Below, in pieces: positions 28,522 through 38,890 of a stretch of DNA of 64,000 nt; position 1 is the stretch's first letter, and each line of letters starts with the position of its first letter. This stretch comes from Hyphomicrobiales bacterium (lineage in GTDB: Bacteria; Pseudomonadota; Alphaproteobacteria; Rhizobiales; Devosiaceae), in NCBI GenBank assembly GCA_004144345.1, contig SEEL01000008.1, positions 1-64,000 on the forward strand. The letters run 5' to 3'. The notes under the pieces were generated by a model. The model saw only the letters and a program-made list of their open reading frames with translations, had not been told where the DNA came from and made no database searches. The translations under genes were made by a program, and so were the position numbers.

Positions 28522-28606
28522 CGTCATTCCCGCGCTGGCGGGAATCCAGGGTCACACACCCGGGCCGGCGAGCGGGCCCTGGATCCCCGCTCTCGCGGGG
28601 ATGACG
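28522..28606. repeat. Composite intergenic palindrome between topA and rnr
   Basis: The outer ends CGTCATTCCCGC and GCGGGGATGACG mirror each other with one mismatch. Each end also forms its own hairpin (CCCGC/GCGGG and CCCCGC/GCGGGG). Inside, CCAGGG and CCCTGG form a second inverted pair. The design resembles intergenic palindromic units repeated through many proteobacterial genomes; copy number here is unknown. Confidence 0.7.
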
Positions 28607-28628
28607 CAGTGGGTGGTGGGACCTTGGA

Positions 28629-31292
28629 TCAGGCCTCCACCTTCGTTGCTTTCTTCGCAGCGGCCTTTTTGGCCGGCGCTTTCTTGGCGGCTGCCTTTTT
28701 GGCAGGCGCCTTCTTTGCCGCAGGTTTTGCGGTCGCCTTCTTGGCTGCCGCTTTCTTGGCCGGGGCCTTCTTGGCGGCGGCCTTGCGGGCTGGTTTCTTG
28801 CCGCCGCCCTTGGCGGCGCGTTCGGCGAGCAGTTCGAGCGCCTGTTCGAGCGTCACGTCCGCCGGCGCGGTGGTCTTGGGCAGCGTCGCGTTGACCTTGC
28901 CCTGATTCACATAGGGGCCATAGCGACCGTCGCGCACCGAGATCACGCCCTCGGCATGCTCGAAGGTCTTGATCGCCGCCACGGGGGTGGCGCCGCGTCC
29001 GAACCGGCCACCGCCGGCGGCCTTCTGGGCGAGGAGATCGACGGCGCGGTTGAGCCCGACCGTGAACACCTCCTCCACATCCGGGAGGTTGGCATATTTG
29101 CCGTCATGCAGGATGAACGGGCCGTAGCGGCCAATTCCCGCGCTGATCGGATTCCCCGTTTCCGGGTGAAGTCCGACCGCGCGGGGCAGCGCCAGCAACT
29201 GCAGCGCCTTCTCCAGCGTCAGGGAGTCGGGAGACCAACCTTTTGGCAGGGAAGAGCGCTTCGGCTCGTCGCCGTCGCCGAGTTGCACATATGGGCCGAA
29301 ACGACCGGACTTCAAGAGCACGTTGAGACCCGATTCCGGGTCGGTGCCGAGGATGCCATCGCCGGGCGCCGCGCTGTCGGCGCCGCCGGTCGCGGCGTCG
29401 CTCAGCTGCATGGTGTATTTGCACTCGGGATAGTTCGAGCAGCCGATGAAGGCGCCGAATTTGCCGAGTTTCAGCGACAGCTGGCCCTCGCCGCAATTGG
29501 GACAGCGGCGCGGATCGGAACCATCGGCCTTGGCCGGGAAGATGTGATCCTTGAGCGATTCGTTGAGCGCATCGAGGACTTCCGAGACGCGGAGATCCTT
29601 GATCTCGTCGGTCTGCTTGGTGAAGTCGTTCCAGAAGTCGCGCAGAACGTCCTTCCAGCGCAACTGGCCGGCGGAGATGTCGTCGAGCTTTTCCTCAAGG
29701 CCGGCGGTGAAGCCGTATTCGACGAGCTTCTTGAAGAAGTTCTCGAGGAAGGCCGTGACGATGCGGCCGCGGTCCTCGGGGACGATGGCGCGCTTTTCGA
29801 GCCGGATGTAGCTGCGGTCCTGCAGCACCGAGACGGTCGCCGCATAGGTCGAGGGACGGCCGATGCCGATCTCTTCCATCTTCTTGATGAGGCTGGCTTC
29901 GGTGTAGCGCGGCGGCGGCTGGGTGAAATGCTGTTCGATCAGCGCGGCCTCGAGCTTGGGCGTATCGCCCACGGCGAGCGGCGGCAGTTCGCGATCGTCA
30001 TCGTCCTGGTCGTCGCTGTCACGGTCTTCCTTGGCGGCTACGCCATAGACGGCGAGGAAGCCGGCGAAGGTGACGACCGAGCCGACGGCGCGGAGGTTGA
30101 TGTCACGGCCGGGGGCGTTGACGGCGATATCGGCGGTGGTGCGCGCGATCTCGGCCGGGCGCATCTGGCTGGCGAGGGTGCGGCGCCAGATCAGGCCGTA
30201 GAGCTTTTTCTGGTCGACGTCGGTGACGGTATCGGGGTGGCGATACATGTCGGTGGGGCGGATGGCTTCGTGCGCTTCCTGCGCGTTCTTGGCCTTGTTC
30301 TGGTAGACGCGCGGGGTCGAGGGCAGGTAGGCGGTGCCAAATTCCTTCTCGATGGCGCCGCGGGCGGCCTGGACCGCTTCGGGCGCCATGTCGATGCCGT
30401 CGGTTCGCATATAGGTGATGACGCCGTCCTCGTAGAGGCGCTGGGCGAGCTGCATGGTGCGGCTGGGCGAGAAGCCGAGGCGCGAGCTGGCATCCTGCTG
30501 CAGCGACGAGGTGGTGAAGGGAGCGTAGGGATTGCGCTTGGTCGGCTTCTTGTCGACCGACTTCACTTCAAAGCGGCCGGCCTCGATGGCGGCCTTGAGC
30601 TTCTGGGCGTCGTCGCCATTGCTGATGGCGAGCTTGTCGGTGACCTTGCCGTCGACCGAATAGAGGCGGGCGTCGAAGCTCTTGCCCTTTTCGAGCAGCT
30701 TGGCGTCGACCGACCAGTATTCGACCGGCTTGAACTTCTCGATCTCGGATTCGCGGTCGCAGACGAGGCGCAGCGTTACCGACTGCACGCGGCCGGCCGA
30801 GCGCGAGCCCGGTAGCTTGCGCCAGAGGATCGGCGAGAGGGTGAAGCCGACGAGATAATCGAGGGCGCGGCGGGCGAGATAAGCATCGACCAGCGGGATG
30901 TCGATATCGCGCGGATGCAGCATCGCCTCGGTGATGGCGGATTTGGTGATCGCGTTGAAGACGACGCGGCTGACCGGCTTGTCCTTGACCAGCTTCTTCT
31001 GCCTGAGCACGTCGAGCACGTGCCAGGAGATGGCCTCGCCTTCGCGATCAGGGTCGGTTGCGAGGATCAGCTCGTCCGCATCCTTGAGGGCGTTGCCGAT
31101 GTCGGCGAGGCGCTTCTTTGATGCCGTGTCGACTTCCCACGACATGGAGAAGTCATCATCGGGCAGCACCGAGCCGTCCTTGGCGGGCAGGTCGCGCACA
31201 TGGCCATAGCTGGCGAGGACCTCATAGTCCTTGCCCAGATACTTATTGATGGTCTTTGCCTTGGCCGGGCTCTCGACGACGACCAGTTTCAT
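28629..31292 (-). CDS. topA: DNA topoisomerase I
   Basis: This type IA topoisomerase relaxes negative supercoils. I use the ATG at 31292 ([15 protein letters not shown]) over a TTG two codons earlier, giving 887 residues. TOPRIM acidic residues are in [10 protein letters not shown] and the active-site Tyr in [10 protein letters not shown]. One C4 zinc finger remains (CPNCGEG...GCSNYPEC), followed by zinc-less topoisomerase repeats ([31 protein letters not shown]). The last 56 residues are almost only Lys, Ala and Pro in [10 protein letters not shown]-type repeats, like histone H1 tails. Confidence 0.97.
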   Translation of the reverse strand: MKLVVVESPAKAKTINKYLGKDYEVLASYGHVRDLPAKDGSVLPDDDFSMSWEVDTASKKRLADIGNALKDADELILATDPDREGEAISWHVLDVLRQKKLVKDKPVSRVVFNAITKSAITEAMLHPRDIDIPLVDAYLARRALDYLVGFTLSPILWRKLPGSRSAGRVQSVTLRLVCDRESEIEKFKPVEYWSVDAKLLEKGKSFDARLYSVDGKVTDKLAISNGDDAQKLKAAIEAGRFEVKSVDKKPTKRNPYAPFTTSSLQQDASSRLGFSPSRTMQLAQRLYEDGVITYMRTDGIDMAPEAVQAARGAIEKEFGTAYLPSTPRVYQNKAKNAQEAHEAIRPTDMYRHPDTVTDVDQKKLYGLIWRRTLASQMRPAEIARTTADIAVNAPGRDINLRAVGSVVTFAGFLAVYGVAAKEDRDSDDQDDDDRELPPLAVGDTPKLEAALIEQHFTQPPPRYTEASLIKKMEEIGIGRPSTYAATVSVLQDRSYIRLEKRAIVPEDRGRIVTAFLENFFKKLVEYGFTAGLEEKLDDISAGQLRWKDVLRDFWNDFTKQTDEIKDLRVSEVLDALNESLKDHIFPAKADGSDPRRCPNCGEGQLSLKLGKFGAFIGCSNYPECKYTMQLSDAATGGADSAAPGDGILGTDPESGLNVLLKSGRFGPYVQLGDGDEPKRSSLPKGWSPDSLTLEKALQLLALPRAVGLHPETGNPISAGIGRYGPFILHDGKYANLPDVEEVFTVGLNRAVDLLAQKAAGGGRFGRGATPVAAIKTFEHAEGVISVRDGRYGPYVNQGKVNATLPKTTAPADVTLEQALELLAERAAKGGGKKPARKAAAKKAPAKKAAAKKATAKPAAKKAPAKKAAAKKAPAKKAAAKKATKVEA

Positions 31293-31380
31293 AAACAACG
31301 CTTTCGGAGGGTCGGTAAACGCGGCGCAAAATGGTGAAGGGGACCGGCCCTGTCAACCTAGGCGGAGGCGGGCAGTTTCC

Positions 31381-31398
31381 CTCCCCCTAAAGGGGGAG
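31381..31398. repeat. Intergenic C5/G5 palindrome
   Basis: CTCCCCCT and AGGGGGAG are perfect 8-base arms around two bases. It lies between dprA and topA and shares its core with the element at 38-58. Confidence 0.6.
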
Positions 31399-31409
31399 AA
31401 AGAAATGCA

Positions 31410-32534
31410 TCAGGGACGGAGCGCCACCAGCTGGCCGCTCGACCATTCGATGCGGGCCGCCAGATCGAGCTCGAGCAGCAGCATCTGGATGGCGCTGACA
31501 CTGAGTCCGGTGGCGCCGATCAGCGCGTCGACCGGCGTGGGCGTGAGGCTCATGGCTTCGAGGAGGCGGGCGCGATCGTCGGTGGTCGGATCGGGGTCGG
31601 CAAAGCTCTCGCCGGGCTCGGGCTGCCAGTCGGGTTCGAGCAGCGACTGCCGCGCCGGATCTGCGGTGGCGAGCGACTCAAGGATGTCGGCGGCAGAGGT
31701 GACGAGCCTGGCGCCCTGCTGGATGAGATGATTGCCGCCTTCGGCGCGCGGATCGAGCGGCGAGCCGGGCACGGCGAAGACGTCGCGGTTCTGTTCGAGG
31801 GCGAGGCGCGCGGTGATCAGCGAGCCGGAGCGTTTCGCCGCTTCGACCACGACGACGCCGAGCGAGAGGCCGGAGACGAGGCGGTTGCGGCGCGGGAAAT
31901 CCTGCGCCCGGGGCTGCCAGCCGAGTGGCATTTCGGTCACCAGCATGCCGCCGGCCTCGACGATCGAGCGGGCCAGCGGGATGTTCTCGTCGGGATAGAT
32001 GCAGTCCATGCCGCCGGCGAGGACGGCGACGGTGCCGCCTGTGAGCGAGGCCCTGTGGGCGGCGGCGTCGATGCCGCGGGCGAGGCCGGAGACGACGGTA
32101 TAGCCGTGTTCGCCGAGGTCGGTGGCCAGCATTTGCGTCATCCGCTGGCCGGCAGCGGAGGCGTTGCGGGCGCCGACGATGGCGACGGTGCGGTGGAGGT
32201 CGAGCCGCTCGCCGCCGATCACCGAGAGCAGCGGTGGCGCGCCGGAGATGTGCGTGAGGAGCGGCGGGTAGTCGGGCTCGCAGGAAGCGATCAGCCGGCC
32301 GCCGAGCTTTTCGAGCGCGGCGATCTCGTCCTCGGCTTCGCTGATCGACGGGATGCGCGCGCCGACCCCGATACGGCCGGCAAGGCTGGGCAACGCCGCA
32401 ATGGCCGCGTCGGCCGAGCCGTTCCGGTTGAGAAGCTGGCGGAAGGTCTGCGGGCCGACATTGGCCGTGCGGATGAGCCTCAGCCAGGATACTCGCTGCG
32501 ACGGACCAAGTGAGGTGCCCGTCGCCCGCGCCAT
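31410..32534 (-). CDS. dprA: DNA processing protein A
   Basis: DprA binds incoming single-stranded DNA and loads RecA. The ATG at 32534 overlaps the plsY stop (TGATG) and gives 374 residues. The Rossmann-fold core shows VAIVGARNASAAG, VVSGLARGIDAAAHR, LAGGMDCIYP and RRNRLVSGLS. A C-terminal winged-helix domain (DALIGATGLSVSAIQ) follows. Together with comEC it leaves open DNA uptake, but pilus and ComEA/ComF genes are not in this window. Confidence 0.94.
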   Translation of the reverse strand: MARATGTSLGPSQRVSWLRLIRTANVGPQTFRQLLNRNGSADAAIAALPSLAGRIGVGARIPSISEAEDEIAALEKLGGRLIASCEPDYPPLLTHISGAPPLLSVIGGERLDLHRTVAIVGARNASAAGQRMTQMLATDLGEHGYTVVSGLARGIDAAAHRASLTGGTVAVLAGGMDCIYPDENIPLARSIVEAGGMLVTEMPLGWQPRAQDFPRRNRLVSGLSLGVVVVEAAKRSGSLITARLALEQNRDVFAVPGSPLDPRAEGGNHLIQQGARLVTSAADILESLATADPARQSLLEPDWQPEPGESFADPDPTTDDRARLLEAMSLTPTPVDALIGATGLSVSAIQMLLLELDLAARIEWSSGQLVALRP

Positions 32535-33181
32535 CAGCTTGGCTCGGCCTTCTTGCCGATCTTGGGCTCGGTGCCTGACATCAGCCGCGCAATGTTGGAG
32601 CTGTGCCGGATGATGAGCAGCAGCGACAGCACCGCCACCGTCATGGCGAAGACCACGCCTTCGGGCGCCCAGCCCATCAAGAAGGCGACATAGGCGAAGA
32701 CGGGCGCCGTTACCGCCGCGGTGATGGCCGAGAGCGAGGAGATGCGCTGGGCGAAGGCGATGACCAGCCAGACGGCGCAGAAAATGAGGCCGACGGGCCA
32801 GGCGAGGCCGAACAACACGCCGATGAGCGTGGCGACGCCCTTGCCGCCCTTGAAGCCGAGCCAGACGGGGTAGCAATGGCCGATGAAGGCGGCGACGCCC
32901 GCGACATAGGTCGCGAACAGCGTTACCTGCGGATCGGCGGGAAAGATGGAGGGCAGGACAAGGCGCGCCAGCAAGACGGCGGCGAGGCCCTTCAGCGCGT
33001 CGAGCAGCAGGGTGGCGGCGGCAAGGCCGCGATTGCCGGTACGCAGCACATTGGTAGCGCCGATGCTGCCCGAGCCGATCTTGCGCACGTCACCGAGGCC
33101 GGCGGCGCGGGTCAGCAGCAGGCCGAACGGTACCGACCCCAGCAAATAGCCGGCGATTGCCGCAATGGCGTAGTTGATCAT
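32534..33181 (-). CDS. plsY: Glycerol-3-phosphate acyltransferase
   Basis: PlsY acylates glycerol-3-phosphate from acyl-phosphate, the first committed phospholipid step. The ATG at 33181 gives 215 residues, with five membrane segments. The three family motifs are GSIGATN (with preceding KIGSG), [18 protein letters not shown] (glycine-rich phosphate loop) and RHSSNIARL. It overlaps pyrC-like by four bases and dprA by one. Confidence 0.95.
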   Translation of the reverse strand: MINYAIAAIAGYLLGSVPFGLLLTRAAGLGDVRKIGSGSIGATNVLRTGNRGLAAATLLLDALKGLAAVLLARLVLPSIFPADPQVTLFATYVAGVAAFIGHCYPVWLGFKGGKGVATLIGVLFGLAWPVGLIFCAVWLVIAFAQRISSLSAITAAVTAPVFAYVAFLMGWAPEGVVFAMTVAVLSLLLIIRHSSNIARLMSGTEPKIGKKAEPS

Positions 33182-34485
33182 GCCGAAAACTCCCCGGCGG
33201 CAGCATGGCTGAACACGCGGCGGCCCGCAACGAAAGTGTGCATCACGGCGCCCTGCATGCGGGCGCCCTCGAAGGCGGTGTTGCGCGAGCGCGAGACGAT
33301 GTCGGCTTCGGCGACGACCCAAGGGAAATCGAGGTCGAGCAGGATGAAATCGGCCGGAGCGCCGGCGGCGAGGCGGCCGGAGTTCAGTCCAAGGATTTCG
33401 GCGGGACGCAGCGTCAGGGCGCGGAGGATCGTCAGCAGCGGCACATCGCCGGAATGGACGAGGCGGAGGGCGGCCGCCAGCAGCGTTTCGAGACCGATGG
33501 CGCCATCGGCGGCCTCTGCGAAGGGCTGGCGCTTCACTTCGGTGTCCTGCGGATCGTGCGCCGAGTGGATGGTGTCGATGGTGCCGGATTTCAGCCCCTC
33601 GATCATTGCCTGGCGGTCGTCTTCGGAACGGAGCGGCGGCGACAGCTTGAAAAAGGAGCGGTAGGGCGCGACGTCGTTCTCGTTGAGGGCGAGATTGTTG
33701 ATCGAAATGCCGGCCGAGATGGTGCCGCGCTGGCGGGCGGCGGCGACCAGTTCGACCGAGCCCGATGTCGAAATCTGCGCGGCGTGATAGCGGGCGCCGG
33801 TGAGCGCCGCGAGCTGCAGATCGCGGGCAAGCGGGATGGTTTCGGCCTCGGCGGGGATGCCCTTGAGGCCGAAGACGGTCGCGAGCGTGCCCTCGTTCAT
33901 TACGCCTTCGCCGATCAGCGATTTTTCGGCGACGTGATGGACGATGGGCAGGTCGAAATTGGCGGCGTAGCTCATGGCGGCGCGCAGCAAAGCGGCCGAC
34001 TGGATGGAATTGCGGCCATCGGCGAGGCAGACGGCACCGGCCTCCTTGAGGAGGCCGAATTCGGTGATTTCCTCGCCGCGCAGACCCCGGGTGATGGCGG
34101 CGGCGGGGAGGACATTGACCTTGGCCGTGGCGGCGGCGCGGCGGATGATGAAATCGACGATGGCGCCATCGTCCACGGCGGGCGTGGTGTCGGGCATCAA
34201 CACGAAGCTGGTGACGCCGCCAGCAGCTGCGGCTTCGCCGGCGGTGGCGAGGGTTTCGCGGTATTCGTGTCCGGGCTCGCCCGTGAAGACGCGCATGTCG
34301 ATGAGGCCGGGGGCGACGATGAGCCCCCTGGCATCGACCAGGGTGGCGCCTTCCGGCGCGCCCTGCGGCGCGCCTTCGGAGACGCCCGCTATCTTGCCGT
34401 CGGCGACGAGGAGGGCACCGCGCTTGTCGGTGTTCGTCGCCGGATCGACGATTCTTGCGTTGCTTATGACGATCGGGGCGCTCAT
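33178..34485 (-). CDS. Dihydroorotase-like protein lacking zinc ligands
   Basis: The 435-residue amidohydrolase-fold protein is coupled to pyrB by a four-base overlap. Active class I dihydroorotases have DMHVHLREPG; here the segment reads [10 protein letters not shown], so both metal-binding histidines of HxH are gone. The later DHAPH motif is SAHDPQ, losing the catalytic Asp. One metal-type His remains in PIVHHVAE. In Pseudomonas an inactive dihydroorotase homologue (PyrC') is needed as a structural partner of PyrB. A similar role here is inference. A functional PyrC is expected elsewhere in the genome. Confidence 0.85.
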   Translation of the reverse strand: MSAPIVISNARIVDPATNTDKRGALLVADGKIAGVSEGAPQGAPEGATLVDARGLIVAPGLIDMRVFTGEPGHEYRETLATAGEAAAAGGVTSFVLMPDTTPAVDDGAIVDFIIRRAAATAKVNVLPAAAITRGLRGEEITEFGLLKEAGAVCLADGRNSIQSAALLRAAMSYAANFDLPIVHHVAEKSLIGEGVMNEGTLATVFGLKGIPAEAETIPLARDLQLAALTGARYHAAQISTSGSVELVAAARQRGTISAGISINNLALNENDVAPYRSFFKLSPPLRSEDDRQAMIEGLKSGTIDTIHSAHDPQDTEVKRQPFAEAADGAIGLETLLAAALRLVHSGDVPLLTILRALTLRPAEILGLNSGRLAAGAPADFILLDLDFPWVVAEADIVSRSRNTAFEGARMQGAVMHTFVAGRRVFSHAAAGEFSA

Positions 34486-35444
34486 GCGGTCACCTCGCGG
34501 TCGGCGAGCAGGGCATCGAGCACGGCCATGCGGACGGCGACCCCCATTTCGACCTGTTGGTTGATGACGGAGCGCGGGCCATCGGCGATGGCCGGGTCGA
34601 TCTCGACGCCGCGGTTCATCGGGCCGGGATGCATGACGATGGCGTCGGGCTTGGCGAGCGCCAGCTTTTCGGCATCGAGGCCGTAGAAGCGGTAATATTC
34701 GCGGATCGAGGGGATGAGCTTGCCGGCGGCGCGCTCATGTTGGAGCCGCAGCATCATCACCACATCGGCGCCCTTGAGGCCCTCGCGCATGTCGGTGAAG
34801 ACTTCCGTCGCCATCGCCTCGATGCCGCGCGGCAGCAGGGTTTTGGGGGCGATGACGCGGGTGCGGGCCTGCATGGCGCCCAGCAGCAGCAGATTGGAGC
34901 GGGCGACGCGCGAATTGGCGATGTCGCCGCAGATGGCGACCGTGAGGCCCGCGAGACTGCCCTTGTGCTGGCGGATCGTCAGCGCATCGAGCAGCGCCTG
35001 GGTCGGGTGCTCATGGGCGCCGTCGCCGGCGTTGATGACCGCACAGCCGACCTTCTGGCTCAGCAGTTCGACCGCGCCGGCCGCACCATGGCGGACGATG
35101 ATGACGTCCGGCTGCATGGCGTTGAGCGTGGCGGCGGTATCGATCAGCGTCTCCCCCTTGGTCACCGACGAGGTCTTCACCGACATGTTGGTGACCTGCG
35201 CGCCGAGGCGCTTGCCGGCGATCTCGAAACTCGACTGGGTGCGGGTGGAGGGCTCGAAGAAGAGGTTGATCTGCGTCTTGCCCGAAAGGGTCGGCAGCGT
35301 CTTGCGGGGCTGGCGGGAGATCGGGATCATCGCCTCGGCCCGGTCGATCAGGTCGAGAATTTCGTACTGATTGAGCTGGGAAATACCGAGGAGATTCCGG
35401 TGGGGAAAAGGCCGCCTGGTGCCGGTTTCTGTCGGACTGCTCAT
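34482..35444 (-). CDS. pyrB: Aspartate carbamoyltransferase catalytic subunit
   Basis: PyrB makes carbamoyl-aspartate. The ATG at 35444 (after GGACGGAG) gives 320 residues. The carbamoyl-phosphate site is [22 protein letters not shown] and [11 protein letters not shown] are standard. No pyrI regulatory subunit is adjacent. The following dihydroorotase-like gene points to the PyrB/PyrC' dodecamer class. Confidence 0.96.
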   Translation of the reverse strand: MSSPTETGTRRPFPHRNLLGISQLNQYEILDLIDRAEAMIPISRQPRKTLPTLSGKTQINLFFEPSTRTQSSFEIAGKRLGAQVTNMSVKTSSVTKGETLIDTAATLNAMQPDVIIVRHGAAGAVELLSQKVGCAVINAGDGAHEHPTQALLDALTIRQHKGSLAGLTVAICGDIANSRVARSNLLLLGAMQARTRVIAPKTLLPRGIEAMATEVFTDMREGLKGADVVMMLRLQHERAAGKLIPSIREYYRFYGLDAEKLALAKPDAIVMHPGPMNRGVEIDPAIADGPRSVINQQVEMGVAVRMAVLDALLADREVTA

Positions 35445-35504
35445 GCTGCTCCGTCCTTGATGCGGCCGGGGTCTAGCCCAGCCTTTCCGATGGGGCAAGC
35501 CGGG

Positions 35505-35963
35505 TCAGGGGTTTATCCTTAGCCGGTCGAGAAAACCCTGGAGGATGTAGGAGGCGGCGAGCTTGTCGACGACCTCGGCCCGCTTGTCGCGACGGGTGTC
35601 GGCCTCGATCAGCATGCGGGTGACCGCGGAGGTGGACAGCCGCTCGTCCCAGAACAGGATGGCGAGCGGGGTTTTCTGGCTCAGATTGCGCGCAAAAGTG
35701 CGGGTCGACTGGGCACGGGGCCCCTCGGAACCGTCCATGTTGAGCGGGAGGCCGAGGACCAGGGCGACGGCGGCGTTTTCGTTGATGAGCTCAAGCAGGC
35801 GGACGGCATCGGCGGTGAATTTGGTACGCTGGATGGTTTCGAGCGGCGTCGCCGAATAGCGCATGCCGTCCGACACGGCCACGCCGATGGTTTTCGTGCC
35901 GAGGTCGAGGCCGAGCAGCTTGCCGGTGGGGGGGAGGCCTGCGATGGAAAGAGCGTCGGACAT
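35505..35963 (-). CDS. ruvX: Putative pre-16S rRNA nuclease (YqgF/RuvX)
   Basis: YqgF proteins are RNase H-fold nucleases implicated in maturing the 5' end of 16S rRNA. The 152-residue product begins with a short extension, then LLGLDLGTKTIGVAVSD with the catalytic Asp. GLPLNMDGSEGPRA and the DERLSTSAV motif are typical. It ends 61 bases upstream of pyrB on the same strand and diverges from the gene at 36006. Confidence 0.93.
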   Translation of the reverse strand: MSDALSIAGLPPTGKLLGLDLGTKTIGVAVSDGMRYSATPLETIQRTKFTADAVRLLELINENAAVALVLGLPLNMDGSEGPRAQSTRTFARNLSQKTPLAILFWDERLSTSAVTRMLIEADTRRDKRAEVVDKLAASYILQGFLDRLRINP

Positions 35964-36005
35964 GGCGGTTCGGTAGCGGTCCACGGGCGCTGAGGCAAGG
36001 AATCG

Positions 36006-36533
36006 ATGAAACTCACCTGGTTCGGGGGCACGACGCTGCGGGCCTATGTCGGCGGCGAGATCGTGGTGATCGACCCGGATGGGGCGCCGGAGGGGATTGA
36101 TCGGGCGGAATTGCTGGCGGGGGCGGATCGGGCGGTTGCGCTGCGGGGCGATGCCACGGTGCCGCTGGTCGATCCCGCGGGCTGGCGGCCGAAGACGGTG
36201 CGGCCGCTGGACGAGGCGGGGCCGGTCGAGATCGTGCGGATCGGGCCATCGGCGCTGCTCGTGGCGGGAATTGGCGAGTCGCCGCTGGTGGTGCTGGGGG
36301 CGGATGCGCCGCCGCGTTTCGGGCGTTGGGCGGATGGCGCGGTGATCGTGTTGGCGTCGGGTGGCGACGCACTCGTGGCAGAAGCTACGGTGCTGCTCGA
36401 TTTGGCGCGACCTCGGCTGCTTGCGCTGGCCGTGGACGAGCAGACGCTGGATCTGTCGGTGGCGGCCTTGTCGGAGCATCTCGACGGCGCCGGGCTGGTC
36501 TCGCTTGAGCCGGGGCTTGCGCTGGAAGTTTGA
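36006..36533 (+). CDS. Reduced metallo-beta-lactamase-fold-like protein without metal motif
   Basis: The first 25 residues (MKLTWFGGTTLRAYVGGEIVVIDP) match the opening strands of UlaG/YtnP-like metal-dependent hydrolases, which usually read WFGHAxF. Here the His is Gly. At 175 residues it is shorter than the usual ~230, and no HxHxDH is present. It also lacks cysteines and has few other histidines, so it should not bind zinc in the usual way. A metal-dependent hydrolase gene often occupies this slot before gatC in related bacteria. I infer a degenerate paralogue or a repurposed scaffold. Confidence 0.6.
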   Translation: MKLTWFGGTTLRAYVGGEIVVIDPDGAPEGIDRAELLAGADRAVALRGDATVPLVDPAGWRPKTVRPLDEAGPVEIVRIGPSALLVAGIGESPLVVLGADAPPRFGRWADGAVIVLASGGDALVAEATVLLDLARPRLLALAVDEQTLDLSVAALSEHLDGAGLVSLEPGLALEV

Positions 36534-36567
36534 GCGCGGCTAGAACCGGGCCAACAGGAGAATTCGC

Positions 36568-36855
36568 ATGTCCGTCGACGCCGCAACCGTCAAGCGCATC
36601 GGCCGTCTCGCCCGCATCCGGGTCGAGGCGGAAGAGGTCGAGAAGTATCAGGGCGAGATCAACGCCATCCTCGGCTTTGTCGAGCAGCTGGACGAGGTCA
36701 ATGTCGACGGCGTCGAGCCGATGACCTCGGTGACGCCGATGCAGTTGCGCCGCCGCGACGACAATGTGACCGATGGCGGCTATCCCGAGAAGGTCGTGGC
36801 CAACGCGCCGCTGACCGAGGACAATTTCTTCATGGTCCCCAAGGTGATCGAGTAA
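36568..36855 (+). CDS. gatC: Asp/Glu-tRNA amidotransferase subunit C
   Basis: GatC is the small chaperone-like subunit of GatCAB, which converts Glu-tRNA-Gln and Asp-tRNA-Asn to amidated forms. The 95 residues start [17 protein letters not shown] and end with the typical [21 protein letters not shown] precedes the start. An acetyltransferase gene separates it from gatA. Confidence 0.95.
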   Translation: MSVDAATVKRIGRLARIRVEAEEVEKYQGEINAILGFVEQLDEVNVDGVEPMTSVTPMQLRRRDDNVTDGGYPEKVVANAPLTEDNFFMVPKVIE

Positions 36856-36857
36856 AA

Positions 36858-37340
36858 ATGCCGGTTGCCGTCGCCATCGAGACGCCGTTGCAGGACGATG
36901 TGCGCGAACTGGTGGCGCTGCTGAACGAGCATCTGCTGCCGCTCTCGCCGGTCGAGTTCCAGTGGAAGATGACCGTCGACCAGATGGCGGGACCGGATAC
37001 CACGGTGTTCGTGGCGCGCGACGAAAATGGCCGGGCCATCGGCATGGGCGCGCTGAAGATCGCCGCGGACGGGCTGGCCGAGGTCAAGCGCATGTTCACG
37101 CGGCCGGAAGTTCGGGGCCAGCGGGTCGGCTCGGCGCTGCTCGAGGCGATCGAGGGGCTGGCGCGGATGCGGGGGATCAAGACGCTGCTGCTCGAAACCG
37201 GCACCGGGCCGGGCTTTGCCGGCGCCTTCCGGCTCTACGAAAACAGCGGATTTACCGTGCGCGGGGCGTTTTTCGACTACCCCGAGAGCGAGTGGTCGCG
37301 GTTTTACGAGAAGCCGCTGGGCCAGCCGGCTGTCGCGTAA
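36858..37340 (+). CDS. GNAT-family N-acetyltransferase
   Basis: The 160-residue protein has the GNAT acetyl-CoA loop EVRGQRVGSALLEAIE and the C-terminal GFAGAFRLYENSGFTVRGAF. It begins two bases after gatC. The substrate is unknown. Its location inside the gatC-gatA interval suggests co-transcription with the amidotransferase. Confidence 0.88.
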   Translation: MPVAVAIETPLQDDVRELVALLNEHLLPLSPVEFQWKMTVDQMAGPDTTVFVARDENGRAIGMGALKIAADGLAEVKRMFTRPEVRGQRVGSALLEAIEGLARMRGIKTLLLETGTGPGFAGAFRLYENSGFTVRGAFFDYPESEWSRFYEKPLGQPAVA

Positions 37341-37359
37341 TGTTGCGATAATCGCAACA
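37341..37359. promoter_or_regulatory. Perfect 19-base palindrome before gatA
   Basis: TGTTGCGAT and ATCGCAACA are perfect nine-base arms around a single A. It begins right after the GNAT stop, 45 bases before the gatA start. The one-base centre favours a protein-binding site over an RNA hairpin. I do not recognise the regulator. Confidence 0.5.
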
Positions 37360-37403
37360 GCCCGGTAGGACAGGCCAGACGCTTCTCATACCGAGCCGAG
37401 ACT

Positions 37404-38888
37404 TTGACCGACCTGACCAAGCTGACCCTTGCCGCCGCCCGCAAAGGGTTGGACGACAAGAGCTTTTCCGCCACCGAACTGACCGGCGCCTATTTGCAGG
37501 CGATCGACGCAGCCAATCCCAAGCTCAACGCCTATGTGGCGGTGACCCCGGAGCAGGCGCTCGACATGGCGAAAGCCTCGGATGCCAATCTCGCGGCCGG
37601 GCAGGGCGGACCGCTCGAAGGCATTCCGCTCGGCATCAAGGATCTGTTCGCGACCAAGGGCGTCCATACGCAGGCGGCGAGCCACATCCTCGACGGCTTC
37701 AAGCCGGAATATGAGTCGACGGTGACGTCGAACCTCTGGCGCGATGGCGCGGTCATGCTGGGCAAGCTCAACATGGACGAATTCGCCATGGGGTCGTCCA
37801 ACGAGACCTCGTATTACGGCCCGGTCATCAATCCGTGGCGCTCCGAGGGTTCGAATGCGCAGCTAGTGCCGGGCGGCTCGTCCGGCGGTTCGGCTTCCGC
37901 GGTGAGCGCCTGGCTCTGCGCGGCGGCGACGGCCACCGATACCGGCGGCTCGATCCGCCAGCCGGCAGCCTTCACCGGCACTGTGGGCATCAAGCCGACC
38001 TATGGCCGCTGCTCGCGCTGGGGCGTGGTGGCGTTCGCTTCCTCGCTCGACCAGGCCGGTCCGATCGCCCGGACGGTCGAGGATGCGGCGATCATGCTGC
38101 GCTCGATGTCGGGATTCGATGCCAAGGATTCGACCAGCGTCGATCTCGCCGTGCCGGATTTCGCGGCGGCGGTGGCGCGCGGCGTCAAGGGCCTCACCAT
38201 CGGCATTCCGCGCGAATACCGCATGGACGGCATGCCGGCCGAGATCGAGGCGCTGTGGCAGCAGGGCATCGAGTGGCTGAAGGCCGAGGGCGCGACCATC
38301 CGCGACATCTCGCTGCCGCACACCAAATACGCTTTGCCGGCCTATTACATCGTGGCCCCGGCCGAAGCCTCGTCCAACCTCGCGCGCTATGACGGCGTGA
38401 AATACGGGCTCCGGGTGACCGGCAAGGACATCACCGACATGTACGAACTGACCCGCGCCAAGGGGTTTGGCGCGGAAGTCCGGCGCCGCCTGATGATCGG
38501 CACCTATGTGCTGAGCGCCGGCTATTACGACGCGTATTATGTGCGGGCGCAAAAGGTCCGGACGCTGATCAAGCGCGATTTCGAACTGGCCTTTGCTGAT
38601 GGCGTCGACGCCATCCTGACCCCGGCAACGCCGTCGGCTGCGTTCGGCGTGGGCGACGAGGACATGAATGCCGATCCGGTGAAGATGTACCTCAATGACG
38701 TGTTCACGGTGACAGTGAACATGGCGGGCCTGCCGGGTATCGCCGTGCCGGCCGGCAAGGATGCGTCAGGCCTGCCGCTCGGCCTCCAGCTCATTGGAAA
38801 ACCGTTCGACGAAGAGACGCTGTTCGCCGCCGGACGGGTGATCGAGCGCGCCGCGGGCATGGATTTCACGCCCGCCAAATGGTGGTAG
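37404..38888 (+). CDS. gatA: Asp/Glu-tRNA amidotransferase subunit A
   Basis: GatA is the glutaminase of GatCAB. The 494-residue amidase-signature protein has the catalytic Lys in [10 protein letters not shown] (about K79), the cis-Ser and nucleophile Ser in the [11 protein letters not shown] and [12 protein letters not shown] motifs, and normal length. Translation starts at TTG (MTDLTKLTL); no better ATG exists nearby. This unusual start and the palindrome upstream suggest restrained expression. Confidence 0.96.
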   Translation: MTDLTKLTLAAARKGLDDKSFSATELTGAYLQAIDAANPKLNAYVAVTPEQALDMAKASDANLAAGQGGPLEGIPLGIKDLFATKGVHTQAASHILDGFKPEYESTVTSNLWRDGAVMLGKLNMDEFAMGSSNETSYYGPVINPWRSEGSNAQLVPGGSSGGSASAVSAWLCAAATATDTGGSIRQPAAFTGTVGIKPTYGRCSRWGVVAFASSLDQAGPIARTVEDAAIMLRSMSGFDAKDSTSVDLAVPDFAAAVARGVKGLTIGIPREYRMDGMPAEIEALWQQGIEWLKAEGATIRDISLPHTKYALPAYYIVAPAEASSNLARYDGVKYGLRVTGKDITDMYELTRAKGFGAEVRRRLMIGTYVLSAGYYDAYYVRAQKVRTLIKRDFELAFADGVDAILTPATPSAAFGVGDEDMNADPVKMYLNDVFTVTVNMAGLPGIAVPAGKDASGLPLGLQLIGKPFDEETLFAAGRVIERAAGMDFTPAKWW

Positions 38889-38890
38889 CC

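Noticed and set aside
28956-30815. A 619-codon plus-strand open frame opposite topA
   Set aside because: Composition (Gly/Ala/Asp/Val/Arg) is typical of an antisense shadow; topA is unambiguous.
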